64,000 nucleotides of DNA, from assembly GCA_031404815.1 (NCBI GenBank), contig JANNIH010000125.1:11290-75289 (forward strand), written 5' to 3'. The notes under the pieces are model-generated. The model was not told the DNA's origin and did no database searches. It saw nothing but the letters and a program-made list of their open reading frames with translations. This DNA is from DASYKS01 sp031404815. Lineage in GTDB: Bacteria; Acidobacteriota; Thermoanaerobaculia; Multivoradales; UBA5704. Made by a program: the position numbers and the translations under genes. Below, piece after piece: positions 9,394-17,917 of the stretch; the stretch's first letter is position 1; each line of letters begins with the position of its first letter.

Positions 9394-10464
9394 CTACGGG
9401 CAGGTCGCGAACGCGTTGGTGTCGACGATGGGTGCCGAAGGAACTCCTGCGTAGTGGAAGTAGACCTTATGTTGGAACGCGTGGGTGTCGAACACCTCGA
9501 TCCGCTGGAACAGCGTCGAGGGGGTGGACACGGCGACGGTGAACCTGCCCGAAGAGCTGCAGGCGTCGATCACGTTGACCAGGATCTGCCAGGTCTCCGC
9601 GTTCGGGAACGAATAGACCCCGGAGATGAGGGTGCTATCGACCGGCAGGGCATCGGCCAAAGCCGTACCTGGACCTCCCGACCGATAGGCCGCCTTGACC
9701 GAAAAGCGATTCTGGAAGCAGATGAAATTGCCGGAGTTGGAGCAGCTTCCCCCTGGCGGATCGGTCAGGAAGCCGACGCCGGTTCCCTGTTGAGTGCCGT
9801 CGCGCGAGCCGACCACATCGTCGCCGCTGCCGTCGAGCGCCCAGACACCGACCAGGCCCGCCTGCGGGGTGTTGATCCGCTGATTGATGAACTGGCGGAT
9901 CTGCGCCTGGCCCCGCGCGATGCTCCAGAGGCGAACCTCGTCGATCGCGCCTTGGGGGGTGAACTGCCAGCTCACGTCGCTGCCGATTCGCATTTCGGAG
10001 GAGCTGGTGGTCAACGGGCCGGTTTCGGGGACGTTCAGAACCAGCTCGCCGTTGATGTAGTGCAGCCGCCGGGTGCCGTTGAAGACAACTGCGATGTGCG
10101 TCCATCCCCCGGCGGGAAGGACCCCTCCGTCACGAACCGAGCCCGTCCCCTTGAGATAAGAACGCAACGTCGTGCCGCAGATCCCCACCCACCAAGCCTG
10201 GGTGTAGCTCTTGCCTGCGATCGACTTGCAGCCGCCGGGGTCGGTCACGTTCACCCACGCCTCGAAGGTGAAGCGATTGGTGGGGTTGAGCGCCGCGCTG
10301 TGGGGAATGCGGATGTAACCGTGCTGCGGACTGCCCGCAAGGGTGAACCAGGCGCCGAAGGGCTGGGCCGAAGCAGGCGCGGGCGCCAGGGCGCCGACCG
10401 CCAGGGTGAGCAGAACGGCGCAAGCGGCGAGAGCCGGCCGAGAACAGAGAGTTTGACGAGTCAC
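9394..10464 (-). CDS. Secreted LamG/concanavalin A-like domain protein
   Basis: Translation starts at a GTG with AAGGAG 6 nt upstream. The 356-residue product begins with a signal peptide (residues 1-34, ending A-S-A-Q). Residues about 45-215 form a LamG-like jelly-roll: F-T-F-E-A-W-V-N-V, G-G-W-T-H-I-A-V-V-F-N-G, and I-D-E-V-R-L-W-S-I-A-R, which is the usual last strand. Residues 235-356 are a Cys-containing beta-rich region (N-F-I-C-F-Q-N-R-F-S-V) of a kind often found attached to secreted proteins. A carbohydrate- or surface-binding role is likely; no catalytic site is visible. A short hypothetical gene lies immediately upstream on the same strand, about 40 nt away. Confidence 0.75.
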   Translation of the reverse strand: MTRQTLCSRPALAACAVLLTLAVGALAPAPASAQPFGAWFTLAGSPQHGYIRIPHSAALNPTNRFTFEAWVNVTDPGGCKSIAGKSYTQAWWVGICGTTLRSYLKGTGSVRDGGVLPAGGWTHIAVVFNGTRRLHYINGELVLNVPETGPLTTSSSEMRIGSDVSWQFTPQGAIDEVRLWSIARGQAQIRQFINQRINTPQAGLVGVWALDGSGDDVVGSRDGTQQGTGVGFLTDPPGGSCSNSGNFICFQNRFSVKAAYRSGGPGTALADALPVDSTLISGVYSFPNAETWQILVNVIDACSSSGRFTVAVSTPSTLFQRIEVFDTHAFQHKVYFHYAGVPSAPIVDTNAFATCP

Positions 10465-10503
10465 GAGAAGCTCCTTTTCGAGGTCTGGGGTGGCGTGCTT
10501 GTT

Positions 10504-10812
10504 CTACCCCCCGAACTTGATCGGGTCGCCGAGTTCGTCGAGGGAGAAGTTGGCCATGATCTGGTGGCCGTTGAAGTCGAGGACCCGAATGTCCTCTTCG
10601 TTCTCCAGGTCCTTCAGAATGTTGCCAAAAGAGTGCTCATAGCGCGCCTCGACGGCTTCGCGGTCGACCTCGTAGGCGATGAACTTGTCAATTCCCTTGT
10701 AGCGGAGCTTCGAGACCAGCCGCTCGTCGGTCAGCTTGGGGTAGGTCGAGAGGACGAGGATCGGCCCGGTGCCGGAGAAGATGATGTAGGCGCGCAACGT
10801 CGACTTAGGCAT
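10504..10812 (-). CDS. Small conserved-looking cytosolic protein of unknown function
   Basis: This 102-residue protein has no signal peptide. I chose the ATG at 10812 rather than the longer frame because AAGGAG lies about 8 nt upstream and the N-terminus becomes M-P-K-S-T-L-R-A-Y-I-I-F. The balanced composition, with many charged residues in the second half (Y-E-V-D-R-E-A-V-E-A-R-Y, L-E-N-E-E-D-I-R-V-L-D-F), looks like a genuine small globular protein. I do not recognise the family and assign no function. It is probably co-transcribed with the LamG gene downstream. Confidence 0.65.
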   Translation of the reverse strand: MPKSTLRAYIIFSGTGPILVLSTYPKLTDERLVSKLRYKGIDKFIAYEVDREAVEARYEHSFGNILKDLENEEDIRVLDFNGHQIMANFSLDELGDPIKFGG

Positions 10813-10871
10813 TCCGGACTCCTTCGAGGATTTGAGTGTAGGGGCCAACGTAACCGCCTGTGGCCGGGCTG

Positions 10872-12194
10872 TCAATGGTGTGCGGCGAGGTAGCCCGCGA
10901 CCAGCCGAGACATCGCGCGAATTCCCACCGAGACCGCGCCATCGTCGCCCCGAAATGTGGGGGTGTGCAGGCCACCGGAGGTGGTTCCCGCTCCTAGAGT
11001 GCCGAGGCGGAAATAGAAGCTCGGGACCACATTGGCAAAGAACGCGAAATCTTCGCCCCCCATGGTGGGCTCTGAGAGTACGTAGTTGTCCGCACCGAGG
11101 GCACTTTCGAGAATCGCTCGCGACTCGGCGGTAAGAGTGGGGTCGTTCACGGTCGGCGGCGCGGTCCGCTGGTAGTCGAGATCGAACGAGCCGCCCCCGG
11201 CTTTCGTCGTGCCGTCCAGGATTTCGCGCATCCGTCGCTCCACCAGGTCATGCACTTCCGGAGTGTAGGTCCGCACCGTCCCTTCGAGCCGGACTTCGCC
11301 CGGGATGATGTTGAAGCGATCGCCGCCGCGGATAATGCCGACCGTCACCACGGCGGTTTCGAGCGGAGGCACATTCCGCGAGCGGATGGTCTGGAGTGCC
11401 ATCACGGCCTGGGAGGCGATCACGACCGGATCCACCCCCTGGTGCGGGTAGGCGCCGTGCGACTGCTTGCCCACGATCTTGGCGGTGAAGTGATCGACCG
11501 CCGCCCAGGTGGGGCCCGGATTCGCGGCAATTTTGCCCACCGGAAGCTCAGGGTAGGCGTGGAGCGCGAAGATCGCGACCGGTTTTTGATCCTTGAAGAT
11601 TCCCTCTTCGAGCATCACCTCCGCGCCGCCGCGTTCGCCCGCAGGCGGGCCCTCCTCGGCCGGTTGGAAGATGAACATCACGGAACCGGAAAGATCGGCT
11701 TTCACCGCGGCGAGAACTGCCGCGACGCCGAGCTGAACCGAGGTGTGAATGTCATGCCCGCAAGCGTGGGCGATCCCCACCTCCTGCCCGTCGTAGCTGC
11801 CGCGCTTCGTCGATTTGAACGGCAGATCGCTCTCTTCGGTGACCGGCAGCGCGTCGATGTCGGCGCGAACCCCGACCAGAGGACCGGGTTTGCCGCCGCG
11901 CAGGATGCCGACCACGCCGGTCTTCGCAATCCCGGTCTTCACCTCGAACCCGAGCGCGCGCAGGCGTTCGGCCACCAGGGCCGCGGTCTCGACCTCGCGG
12001 TTGCCGAGCTCCGGATTCGCGTGGATCGCGTGGCGGACCTCGACCATCTCGGGGGTCACCCGGGCGACCTCGCCGTCGATTCGTGCGCCGAGATCGGCGG
12101 CTGCTTTCGGGATGGCCTTGGCGGCGGTGGCGGGATTGGAGAACGCGGCGAACGAGACGGCAACGAGCGCGGCGGCGAGCTTCGTGACAGGCAT
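10872..12194 (-). CDS. Exported M20D-family amidohydrolase/peptidase
   Basis: The 440-residue protein carries a signal peptide (M-P-V-T-K-L then a hydrophobic stretch to A-T-A at about residue 24). An AGGAG site precedes its ATG. Metal and catalytic motifs of the M20D group are present: R-A-D-I-D-A-L-P near 109, A-C-G-H-D near 146, P-A-E-E-G near 181, and G-G-E-D-F-A-F-F near 380. This family removes acyl or amino-acid groups from amides (hippurate, indole-acetyl-amino acids, N-acyl amino acids). Export suggests it acts on extracytoplasmic N-acyl amino acids or peptides. The exact substrate is unknown. It is a single gene between the small hypothetical and the STN-like gene. Confidence 0.88.
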   Translation of the reverse strand: MPVTKLAAALVAVSFAAFSNPATAAKAIPKAAADLGARIDGEVARVTPEMVEVRHAIHANPELGNREVETAALVAERLRALGFEVKTGIAKTGVVGILRGGKPGPLVGVRADIDALPVTEESDLPFKSTKRGSYDGQEVGIAHACGHDIHTSVQLGVAAVLAAVKADLSGSVMFIFQPAEEGPPAGERGGAEVMLEEGIFKDQKPVAIFALHAYPELPVGKIAANPGPTWAAVDHFTAKIVGKQSHGAYPHQGVDPVVIASQAVMALQTIRSRNVPPLETAVVTVGIIRGGDRFNIIPGEVRLEGTVRTYTPEVHDLVERRMREILDGTTKAGGGSFDLDYQRTAPPTVNDPTLTAESRAILESALGADNYVLSEPTMGGEDFAFFANVVPSFYFRLGTLGAGTTSGGLHTPTFRGDDGAVSVGIRAMSRLVAGYLAAHH

Positions 12195-12329
12195 GGCGAG
12201 GTCTCCTGACCGACGGAATCGAAAGCGAGGAATCTGCCCGGAGCTTATCTCGCTTTGTCGTCGGCCCCTCTCCCGCTGGAGCCGGCCCTTGGGAGGGGAG
12301 GGGAGGGGCGGGGCAGGGCGGGTATCTCT

Positions 12330-12920
12330 CTACTTCTTTGCCGAGAACACCAACCGCCGCCGCGCCCCCTCCTCGATGTGCCAACGGCAGCTGAGTTTCT
12401 TGCACACCGCATCGAGCGCCGCGCGGACCGGCGTCGCGTCGAGATCGAGCGTCAGCTCGCTACCCAGCCCCTCTTCGATATCGACCTCGACGTCCAGAAT
12501 CTCACCGAACGTTCGCAGGACATCCGCGGCGCGTGCTTTCGTGACTTTGAGATCGATCGGTTCATCGAGCAGTGCCGCCTTCTCGACCGTCTTTTTCGGG
12601 GTTCGCGGCTTTCCTTCCACGATGAGTTTTCCCCCTTCGACCCGCCAGCGGCATTCGAGGCTGTCGCACGCCGCGTCGAGCGCGGTGCGCACTCGGACCC
12701 TTTCGACCCGCAGTGTGAGCTTCCGTTCGGCGACCGCGGGATCGATCGCAAGCTCCAGGCCGGCCGTTCGAGCGAAGAGATCGAACGCTCCCGAGGCTTT
12801 GACCACATCGAGATCGATCGGCTCGTCGAGGCCCTTGCCGACTCCTCGAGCCGCCGACGCCCCGAGAGCGAAAGCGAGGACTACGGACCAGGCCACGGAG
12901 CTGAGGGTCGGCGGTTTCAT
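12330..12920 (-). CDS. Secreted protein made of two tandem STN-like (secretin/TonB short N-terminal) domains
   Basis: I chose the ATG at 12920, giving 196 residues with a signal peptide ending near A-S-A-A-R-G. The rest is an internal duplication. Each half opens with L-D-E-P-I-D-L-x-V-x-K-A and ends with A-L-D-A-x-C-x-x-L-x-C-R-W followed by a strand. This is the beta-alpha-beta layout of secretin and TonB N-terminal (STN) domains, where a residue pattern like V-R-x-A-L-D is typical. Each half also keeps two Cys. No secretin barrel or TonB receptor is fused. It may bind peptides or act as a periplasmic scaffold. It lies 15 nt downstream of the FAH-family gene in the same direction. Confidence 0.65.
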   Translation of the reverse strand: MKPPTLSSVAWSVVLAFALGASAARGVGKGLDEPIDLDVVKASGAFDLFARTAGLELAIDPAVAERKLTLRVERVRVRTALDAACDSLECRWRVEGGKLIVEGKPRTPKKTVEKAALLDEPIDLKVTKARAADVLRTFGEILDVEVDIEEGLGSELTLDLDATPVRAALDAVCKKLSCRWHIEEGARRRLVFSAKK

Positions 12921-12934
12921 GGCAAACGGTGTTG

Positions 12935-13723
12935 TTATCCCGCTTCGGCCGCCCGCCAAGCCTCGACCGGGTTGACCAACACGCCGAGGCCGGGGATCTC
13001 GACTTCTACCATGTCACCGTCCGCGAGAGGACCCACACCCGCCGGGGTTCCGGTGAGCACGACGTCTCCCGGTTCCAACGTCATCATGCGCGACAGATAG
13101 ACCAGGATGTCGAGGATGCCGAACGCCATCTCGCGAGAGTGGCCGCGCTGGCGTTCGATGCCGTTCACGCGGGTGATCACCGTGAGGTCGTCCAGGTCGG
13201 GATCGACGCCGATCGCCGGACCGATCGGGCAGAACGTGTCGAACCCCTTCGCCCGGGCGAATCGGCCGTCCTTCTTCTGGAGATCGCGGGCGGTCACGTC
13301 GCAGGCGGGCATCACACCGAGGATCGCGGTTTGCGCCTCCTCCGCTGTCGCGCGCCGCAGCCGGTGGCGCAGCACGACCGCGATCTCCCCTTCGAACTCC
13401 ACCTGTGCGCTCTCCGGCGGCAGGATGATCGGCACTTTGGGTCCGATCAGCGCCGACGGCGCCTTCAAAAAGAACAGCGGCTCTTCGGGCATCGGGTTGC
13501 CGAGTTCTTTGGCGTGCTCGACATAGTTGCGGCCGATCCCCACGATCTTGGACGGTGCGACCGGCGCCAGGAACGAAGCGCCGGCCAGGTCGACCCGGCG
13601 GCCGTACTCCCACCCCCCGGGCCAAGTCTCGAACGGGTCGGAGTAGAGAACGCGAACCTCGTCGGTCGCGGGGTCGGTGGCGGCGTAGAACCCTTCGGGC
13701 GCGATGCGGTAGAGGCGGATCAT
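12935..13723 (-). CDS. Fumarylacetoacetate hydrolase (FAH) family protein
   Basis: This 262-residue protein has the FAH fold. I-V-G-I-G-R-N-Y-V-E-H-A-K-E opens the catalytic domain. E-G-E-I-A-V-V near residue 117 gives metal-binding acids. A-C-D-V-T-A-R-D-L-Q and G-F-D-T-F-C-P-I-G-P line the active site, and G-D-V-V-L-T-G-T-P-A-G-V-G is the C-terminal signature. Members act as 2-hydroxyhepta-2,4-diene-1,7-dioate isomerase/decarboxylase, acylpyruvate hydrolase or oxaloacetate decarboxylase, with a Mg2+ ion. No aromatic ring-cleavage genes lie beside it, so a general acylpyruvase or oxaloacetate decarboxylase role is as likely as aromatic catabolism. Confidence 0.88.
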   Translation of the reverse strand: MIRLYRIAPEGFYAATDPATDEVRVLYSDPFETWPGGWEYGRRVDLAGASFLAPVAPSKIVGIGRNYVEHAKELGNPMPEEPLFFLKAPSALIGPKVPIILPPESAQVEFEGEIAVVLRHRLRRATAEEAQTAILGVMPACDVTARDLQKKDGRFARAKGFDTFCPIGPAIGVDPDLDDLTVITRVNGIERQRGHSREMAFGILDILVYLSRMMTLEPGDVVLTGTPAGVGPLADGDMVEVEIPGLGVLVNPVEAWRAAEAG

Positions 13724-13770
13724 GGGGGGATTGTATCGATCTCGAGGGTGGAATCCGACGACCTCAAATC

Positions 13771-13839
13771 TTGACCGCGTGGTAAGTGCTTTTTACATCT
13801 GGTCATACCAGGTGTAAAATCCACTTACCATGCGGTCAA
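13771..13839. repeat. Long palindrome (33-bp arms, 3-nt spacer) spanning the ATPase start codon
   Basis: The left arm (13771-13803) and right arm (13807-13839) pair at 29 of 33 positions, and two of the four mismatches would be G-T wobbles in RNA. The CAT spacer is at 13804-13806. The right arm includes the ATG at 13830 and the next three codons. Each arm contains GGTAAGTG and TTTACA blocks and is more AT-rich than its surroundings. It could be an operator, a cruciform, an mRNA hairpin hiding the start, or the end of a mobile unit. Confidence 0.9.
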
Positions 13840-15014
13840 ACGAAACGCCCCCCGTGATCACCCGACCGTACTGGCTCGACCGGCTCGATCAGGCCTGGAA
13901 GCGCGCACCCATCGTCTGGCTGTCCGGGGTTCGCCGGGTCGGAAAAACGACACTCGCCCGCGAAATTCCGGGTGCCCTGTTCCTCAACTGCGATCTGCCG
14001 AGCACGGCGCGCCGGTTGGACGACCCCGAACGCTTCTTCGGCTCTCTGGACGCCGCGACCATCATCTTCGACGAGATCCACCAGCTCGCCGACCCGAGCC
14101 GCCTGTTGAAGATTGGGGCCGACGAGTTCCCTCAGCTCAAGATCCTCGCAACGGGCTCCTCGACGCTCGCAGCCACGCAAAAATTTCGCGACAGCCTGAC
14201 CGGTCGCAAACGGACGATCCACCTGCTCCCGGTGCTCTGCCGGGAACTCGGTGCGTTTGGCGTCTCTTCCATTGAGCGACGACTGCTCCACGGTGGACTG
14301 CCCGAGCCTCTCCTGGCCGACCGGACGAGCCCCGACTTCTTCGCCGAATGGCTCGACTCGTACTTCGCACGAGATGTCCAAGAGATGTTCAACGTCATCA
14401 AACGCTTCGAGTTCTTGAAGCTCGTCGAGCTTCTCCTGCGCCAGAGCGGCGGGCAGCTCGAAGTCTCGAGCCTGGGCAAACACGCGGCCTTGAGCCGCCC
14501 GACCGTGGTGAGCTACCTGGAGGTCCTCCAGACTACCCATCTGATCTCCTTGATCCGGCCCTACCACGCCGGTTTGCGCGGAGAAATCACCCAGCAATCC
14601 AAAGCGTACGGCTTCGACACAGGGTTCGTCAGTTTCTGCCGCGGATGGCGCGCGCTCCAAAACGAGAACTGCGGACTTCTCTGGGAGCACCTGGTGCTCG
14701 AAACGCTGTTTGCCCGCGCAGGAGAACGGGGTGTCTACTATTGGCGCGACAAGCAGAAGCAAGAGATCGATTTCGTGCTCCCCAAGGCCGATGGTTCGTG
14801 CGATGCCTTCGAATGCAAATGGGACGCTGCCAGCTTCTCATCACGCAACCTCGCCGCCTTCCGCGCAGCACACCCTGCGGGCCGTAACTTCGTCCTGAGC
14901 CCGCAGGCGGGACCGCCTTTCGTCCGCGAGATGGGCGGAATGGAGGTCGTGTTCTCGAACCTCGTTGATTGGGAAGCCGGGGAGACCGAGCAGGGAGCCG
15001 ACTCGACGTCGTAG
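13830..15014 (+). CDS. AAA+ ATPase with C-terminal DUF4143 (nuclease-like) domain
   Basis: This 394-residue protein has a Walker A motif, G-V-R-R-V-G-K-T (33-40), a Walker B I-I-F-D-E-I-H (about 78-84), and A-T-G-S-S (sensor 1). The middle contains a winged-helix-like segment (S-L-G-K-H-A-A-L-S-R-P-T-V). The C-terminal DUF4143 domain shows Y-W-R-D, E-I-D-F-V-L and F-E-C-K-W, a PD-(D/E)xK nuclease pattern near residues 303-330. The family is widespread as solitary, horizontally moving genes of unclear function. It stands alone here between the FAH gene and the B12 operon, behind the long palindrome that overlaps its start. No ribosome-binding site is evident outside the palindrome. Confidence 0.87.
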   Translation: MRSNETPPVITRPYWLDRLDQAWKRAPIVWLSGVRRVGKTTLAREIPGALFLNCDLPSTARRLDDPERFFGSLDAATIIFDEIHQLADPSRLLKIGADEFPQLKILATGSSTLAATQKFRDSLTGRKRTIHLLPVLCRELGAFGVSSIERRLLHGGLPEPLLADRTSPDFFAEWLDSYFARDVQEMFNVIKRFEFLKLVELLLRQSGGQLEVSSLGKHAALSRPTVVSYLEVLQTTHLISLIRPYHAGLRGEITQQSKAYGFDTGFVSFCRGWRALQNENCGLLWEHLVLETLFARAGERGVYYWRDKQKQEIDFVLPKADGSCDAFECKWDAASFSSRNLAAFRAAHPAGRNFVLSPQAGPPFVREMGGMEVVFSNLVDWEAGETEQGADSTS

Positions 15015-15099
15015 GGTGATCGCTCTGCGGCACTGGGGAGCAACTCCTGTTGAGTACAGGGCGTACACCTATCGATCAGACGGCTACCGCTTGGCCCCT

Positions 15100-16089
15100 C
15101 TACCCCCGCCCTCGCCGGACCGCCAGCAGCAACAGGAAGAAAGGCCCGCCGAGCAGCGCCGTGAGCACCCCTACCGGCAGATCCGCGGGTGCCATGACGG
15201 TGCGGGCCAGGAGGTCGGCGAGGGCGAGGAAGGCGCCGCCGCCGAGCAGGCAGGCGGGGGCGAGGATCAAGTGGTCGTGCCCGACCAGGCGGCGGAGGGC
15301 GTGGGGGACCATCAGGCCGACGAAGCCGATCGGGCCGGCGACCGCGACCAGGGCGCCGATCATCAGCGAAGTCGCAAGCAGGATGCGCAGGCGGAGGCGG
15401 GGGATATCGACGCCGCGCGAGGCGGCGATCTCTTCTCCGGCGAGCAGTAGGTTCAAGTCCCAGCGGGCGGCGAGCAGGACCACGAGGCCGAGCAGTGTCC
15501 AAGGGAGAAGCCAGAGCACCTCGCGGTAGCCGACCACGGCGAGGCCGCCCATCATCCAGCGCACCATGCGGAAGGTTTGGGTCGCATCCGCGAGGTATTG
15601 GACGAACAGAATCAGCGCCGAGGTCGAGAGCGAGACGCCGATGCCGGCGAGCAGCAGGGTGCCGGTCTCGCTCTCTTTTCTGCGCATCGCGACCCCCGCC
15701 ACCAGCGCGGTCGCCCCGAGCGCACCGGCGAAGCTCGCGAGCGCCACGAGCGGAAGGCCGAGCGCACCGAGCCCTTCCGCAACACGTAGCGCAAGCACCG
15801 CACCGAGGGCGGCGCCGCCCGCCACGCCGAGCGTGTAGGGCTCGGCGAGCGGATTTCTGAACAGGGTCTGAAAGCCCAACCCCGCCGTCGCGAGCGCCCC
15901 CCCGGCGAGCAGGGCGAGCAGCACGCGCGGCAGGCGAAGTTGCCAGAAGATCGTGAGAGCGGTCGGGTCGCCATGGAGGACCTCGGAAAGTCCGATCGGC
16001 TGGCTGCCGAGCAGTGGCGCACCGAACGCCACGGCGAGCCAGAGCAAGCCGAGGAGCGCGAGAGCGGAGCGAGGGCGGAGCGGGTGCAT
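15100..16089 (-). CDS. btuC: Cobalamin ABC transporter permease BtuC (FecCD family)
   Basis: I chose the ATG at 16089, giving 329 residues with about ten hydrophobic helices. R-L-P-R-V-L-L-A-L-L-A-G-G-A-L-A-T-A-G near residue 53 and F-R-N-P-L-A-E-P-Y-T-L-G-V are the FecCD/BtuC signatures. G-P-I-G-F-V-G-L-M-V-P-H near residue 250 is the coupling region for the ATPase. It is the last gene of a leftward operon (receptor, binding protein, ATPase, permease) under a cobalamin riboswitch, so the substrate is most likely vitamin B12 or another corrinoid. Confidence 0.92.
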   Translation of the reverse strand: MHPLRPRSALALLGLLWLAVAFGAPLLGSQPIGLSEVLHGDPTALTIFWQLRLPRVLLALLAGGALATAGLGFQTLFRNPLAEPYTLGVAGGAALGAVLALRVAEGLGALGLPLVALASFAGALGATALVAGVAMRRKESETGTLLLAGIGVSLSTSALILFVQYLADATQTFRMVRWMMGGLAVVGYREVLWLLPWTLLGLVVLLAARWDLNLLLAGEEIAASRGVDIPRLRLRILLATSLMIGALVAVAGPIGFVGLMVPHALRRLVGHDHLILAPACLLGGGAFLALADLLARTVMAPADLPVGVLTALLGGPFFLLLLAVRRGRG

Positions 16090-16114
16090 GGTCGGCGAGA
16101 GGTTCCGTGGGCCT

Positions 16115-16933
16115 CTAGGGCGCGAGCGACAGGCGCGCGGCATGCCCCTCACCCTCGGCAGCTAAAACCGCGCGAAACGGGGCGTCGAACAGCTCGGCGA
16201 GCGAATCCGCGGAGAGCACTTCAACCGGCGGACCGAGCGCGAACGTTCGGCCGGCGCACAGCGCCAGGACCCGGTCGCCGAGCAGGCCGGCGAGTTCGAG
16301 GTCGTGGGTGGCGAGCAGAACGGTCGCCCCGCATTCGCGGTGGAGGCGGTGGAGCAGGCCGGCCACCTCGCGCTGGTGGCGCGGGTCGAGATGGGTGGTC
16401 GGCTCGTCGAGGATCAATACTTCCGCCTCTTGGGCGAGCGCGGCGGCGATCCAGGCCATCTGCCGCTCGCCGCCGGACAGCTCGTCGAGCGGCCGCTCGG
16501 CAAGCGCTTCGATCCCGGCCGCCGCGAGCGCCAAGGCCACCGCCCGGTGATCCGTGGCACTCGGCGCGAGCTGGAAAGGCGAAAGATGAGGATAACGCCC
16601 CAACTCAACGACCTCGCGCACGGTGAGCGGCACGTTCGCCGGGCGGACCTGCGGCACGTAAGCGATCCGTCGAGCCAGCTCGCGGCGCGACAGATCGGCG
16701 AAATTGCGGCCTCGGTGCGCGACTTCGCCGCGCGACGGCGCGCGCAGCCCGGCGAGGCAGCGGAGCAGCGTGGTCTTGCCCGCGCCGTTCGGTCCGACGA
16801 CCGCCAAGCACTCGCCCGTGGCGATCTCGAGATCGATCGGTCCGAGAGTCCAACCGGCATTGGCGCGCCCCCGCTCTTCACGGACCAAACCGCGGGTGGA
16901 AAGCACCGAGGGCTCGGAGGGGAGCGAAGTCAT
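16115..16933 (-). CDS. btuD: Cobalamin ABC transporter ATPase BtuD
   Basis: This 272-residue ABC ATPase has Walker A G-P-N-G-A-G-K-T-T (47-55), Q-loop in Y-V-P-Q-V, signature L-S-G-G-E-R-Q, Walker B L-I-L-D-E-P-T-T-H-L-D and H-switch A-T-H-D. The ATG overlaps the stop of the binding-protein gene (ATGA), showing translational coupling. It powers BtuC. The operon position and upstream riboswitch support corrinoid uptake over siderophore uptake, which related FecE-type ATPases can also serve. Confidence 0.92.
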   Translation of the reverse strand: MTSLPSEPSVLSTRGLVREERGRANAGWTLGPIDLEIATGECLAVVGPNGAGKTTLLRCLAGLRAPSRGEVAHRGRNFADLSRRELARRIAYVPQVRPANVPLTVREVVELGRYPHLSPFQLAPSATDHRAVALALAAAGIEALAERPLDELSGGERQMAWIAAALAQEAEVLILDEPTTHLDPRHQREVAGLLHRLHRECGATVLLATHDLELAGLLGDRVLALCAGRTFALGPPVEVLSADSLAELFDAPFRAVLAAEGEGHAARLSLAP

Positions 16934-17913
16934 GGCGCCCGTTGTGCTGTTCCCCCCTCTCCCTTGGGGAGAGGGGCCGGGGGTGAGGGCTGATGCGGCG
17001 AGCCGCCACCGACATTCTCGGGCGCCAGCGCCGCGGCCATCGCCCGATAGAGCTGGGGCAGGCGCGGCCCAGGAACCAGAGTGAAATTCCCAGCGATCAC
17101 GCGGATGCGCCCGTTCCGCACCGCGGGCAGTGTGGCGAGCGGTTGCCAGTCGGCCCTAAGAGCCCGGCGCGCTTTCTCGTCGGGCGCGTCGGAGCGGAGT
17201 TCGAAGATGAAATCGGGCTTGCGCGCCACGATCTCTTCGAGGCTCGCCTGCGGATAGAGGGTCGGCGCATCGGCGAACACGTTCTCGCCGCCCAGTCGCC
17301 CGAGCAGCTCGTCGAGGAACGTTCCAGGGCCGGCGACGTAGAGTTCGCCGAGGCGCCCGATCGGTCGCTCGACCACCATCAGGACCTTGGGCGGAGGGCC
17401 GGTCTGAGCGCCTGCCGTGTTCGGGTGGGGTGCGAGATCCGCATGCCACCGGGCGGCGAGCCTTTCCCCTGCCTCTGGTACGCCGCAGCGCACTGCGATG
17501 GCGCGGAACGAGGCTTCGATATCGGCCAAACTCTCGTTGTGCACAATCATCGTCGCCACGCCGAGCGGGGCGAGCTTGGTCGCGATGTCGTGCTCGCTCG
17601 GCAGCAGCACCGCGAGATCGGGGCGGAGTGCTGCGATCCGTTCAAGGTTGGGATCGATCAGCCCGCCGACCCGCGGCTTCTTGAGTGCCTCGGCGGGCCA
17701 GAAGGTGTAGTCGCCCACCCCCACCACCCGACTCCCGAGTCCCAGCGCGAATAGCGTTTCGGTCACGCTGGGGGCGAGGGAGATCAGGCGTTGGGGTACG
17801 GTGGCGGCAGGGGCCGCGGCGGGCGCCTCCCGTCGGGCGCATCCCGCGATCGCCGCTGAAGCGGCGAGCGCAAGGGCGACGAACGGCGGGAGGACCCGCG
17901 CACGGCGATTCAT
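16930..17913 (-). CDS. btuF: Cobalamin-binding periplasmic lipoprotein BtuF
   Basis: I chose the ATG at 17913, 4 nt after the receptor stop. The N-terminus is a lipoprotein signal (hydrophobic stretch, then I-A-G-C, acylated Cys near residue 24). R-L-I-S-L-A-P-S-V-T-E-T-L-F-A-L-G near residue 42 begins the class III binding-protein fold typical of BtuF, followed by V-V-G-V-G-D-Y-T-F-W-P. It delivers corrinoid to BtuC-BtuD. The last 25 or so residues are a Pro/Gly-rich tail (P-S-P-P-A-P-L-P-K-G-E-G) encoded by a REP-like palindrome, and are probably not functional protein. The stop overlaps btuD. Confidence 0.92.
   Translation of the reverse strand: MNRRARVLPPFVALALAASAAIAGCARREAPAAAPAATVPQRLISLAPSVTETLFALGLGSRVVGVGDYTFWPAEALKKPRVGGLIDPNLERIAALRPDLAVLLPSEHDIATKLAPLGVATMIVHNESLADIEASFRAIAVRCGVPEAGERLAARWHADLAPHPNTAGAQTGPPPKVLMVVERPIGRLGELYVAGPGTFLDELLGRLGGENVFADAPTLYPQASLEEIVARKPDFIFELRSDAPDEKARRALRADWQPLATLPAVRNGRIRVIAGNFTLVPGPRLPQLYRAMAAALAPENVGGGSPHQPSPPAPLPKGEGGTAQRAP
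16951..16988. repeat. REP-like palindrome inside the 3' end of btuF
   Basis: A CCCCTCTCCC / GGGAGAGGGG hairpin core followed by GCCGGGGGTGAGGG matches the common REP-type repeat that, when translated, gives P-A-P-L-P-K-G-E-G. It lies in the btuF reading frame and extends the protein. Similar CCCTCTCCC-rich stretches occur near 12263-12310. Confidence 0.6.
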
Positions 17914-17917
17914 CGAG

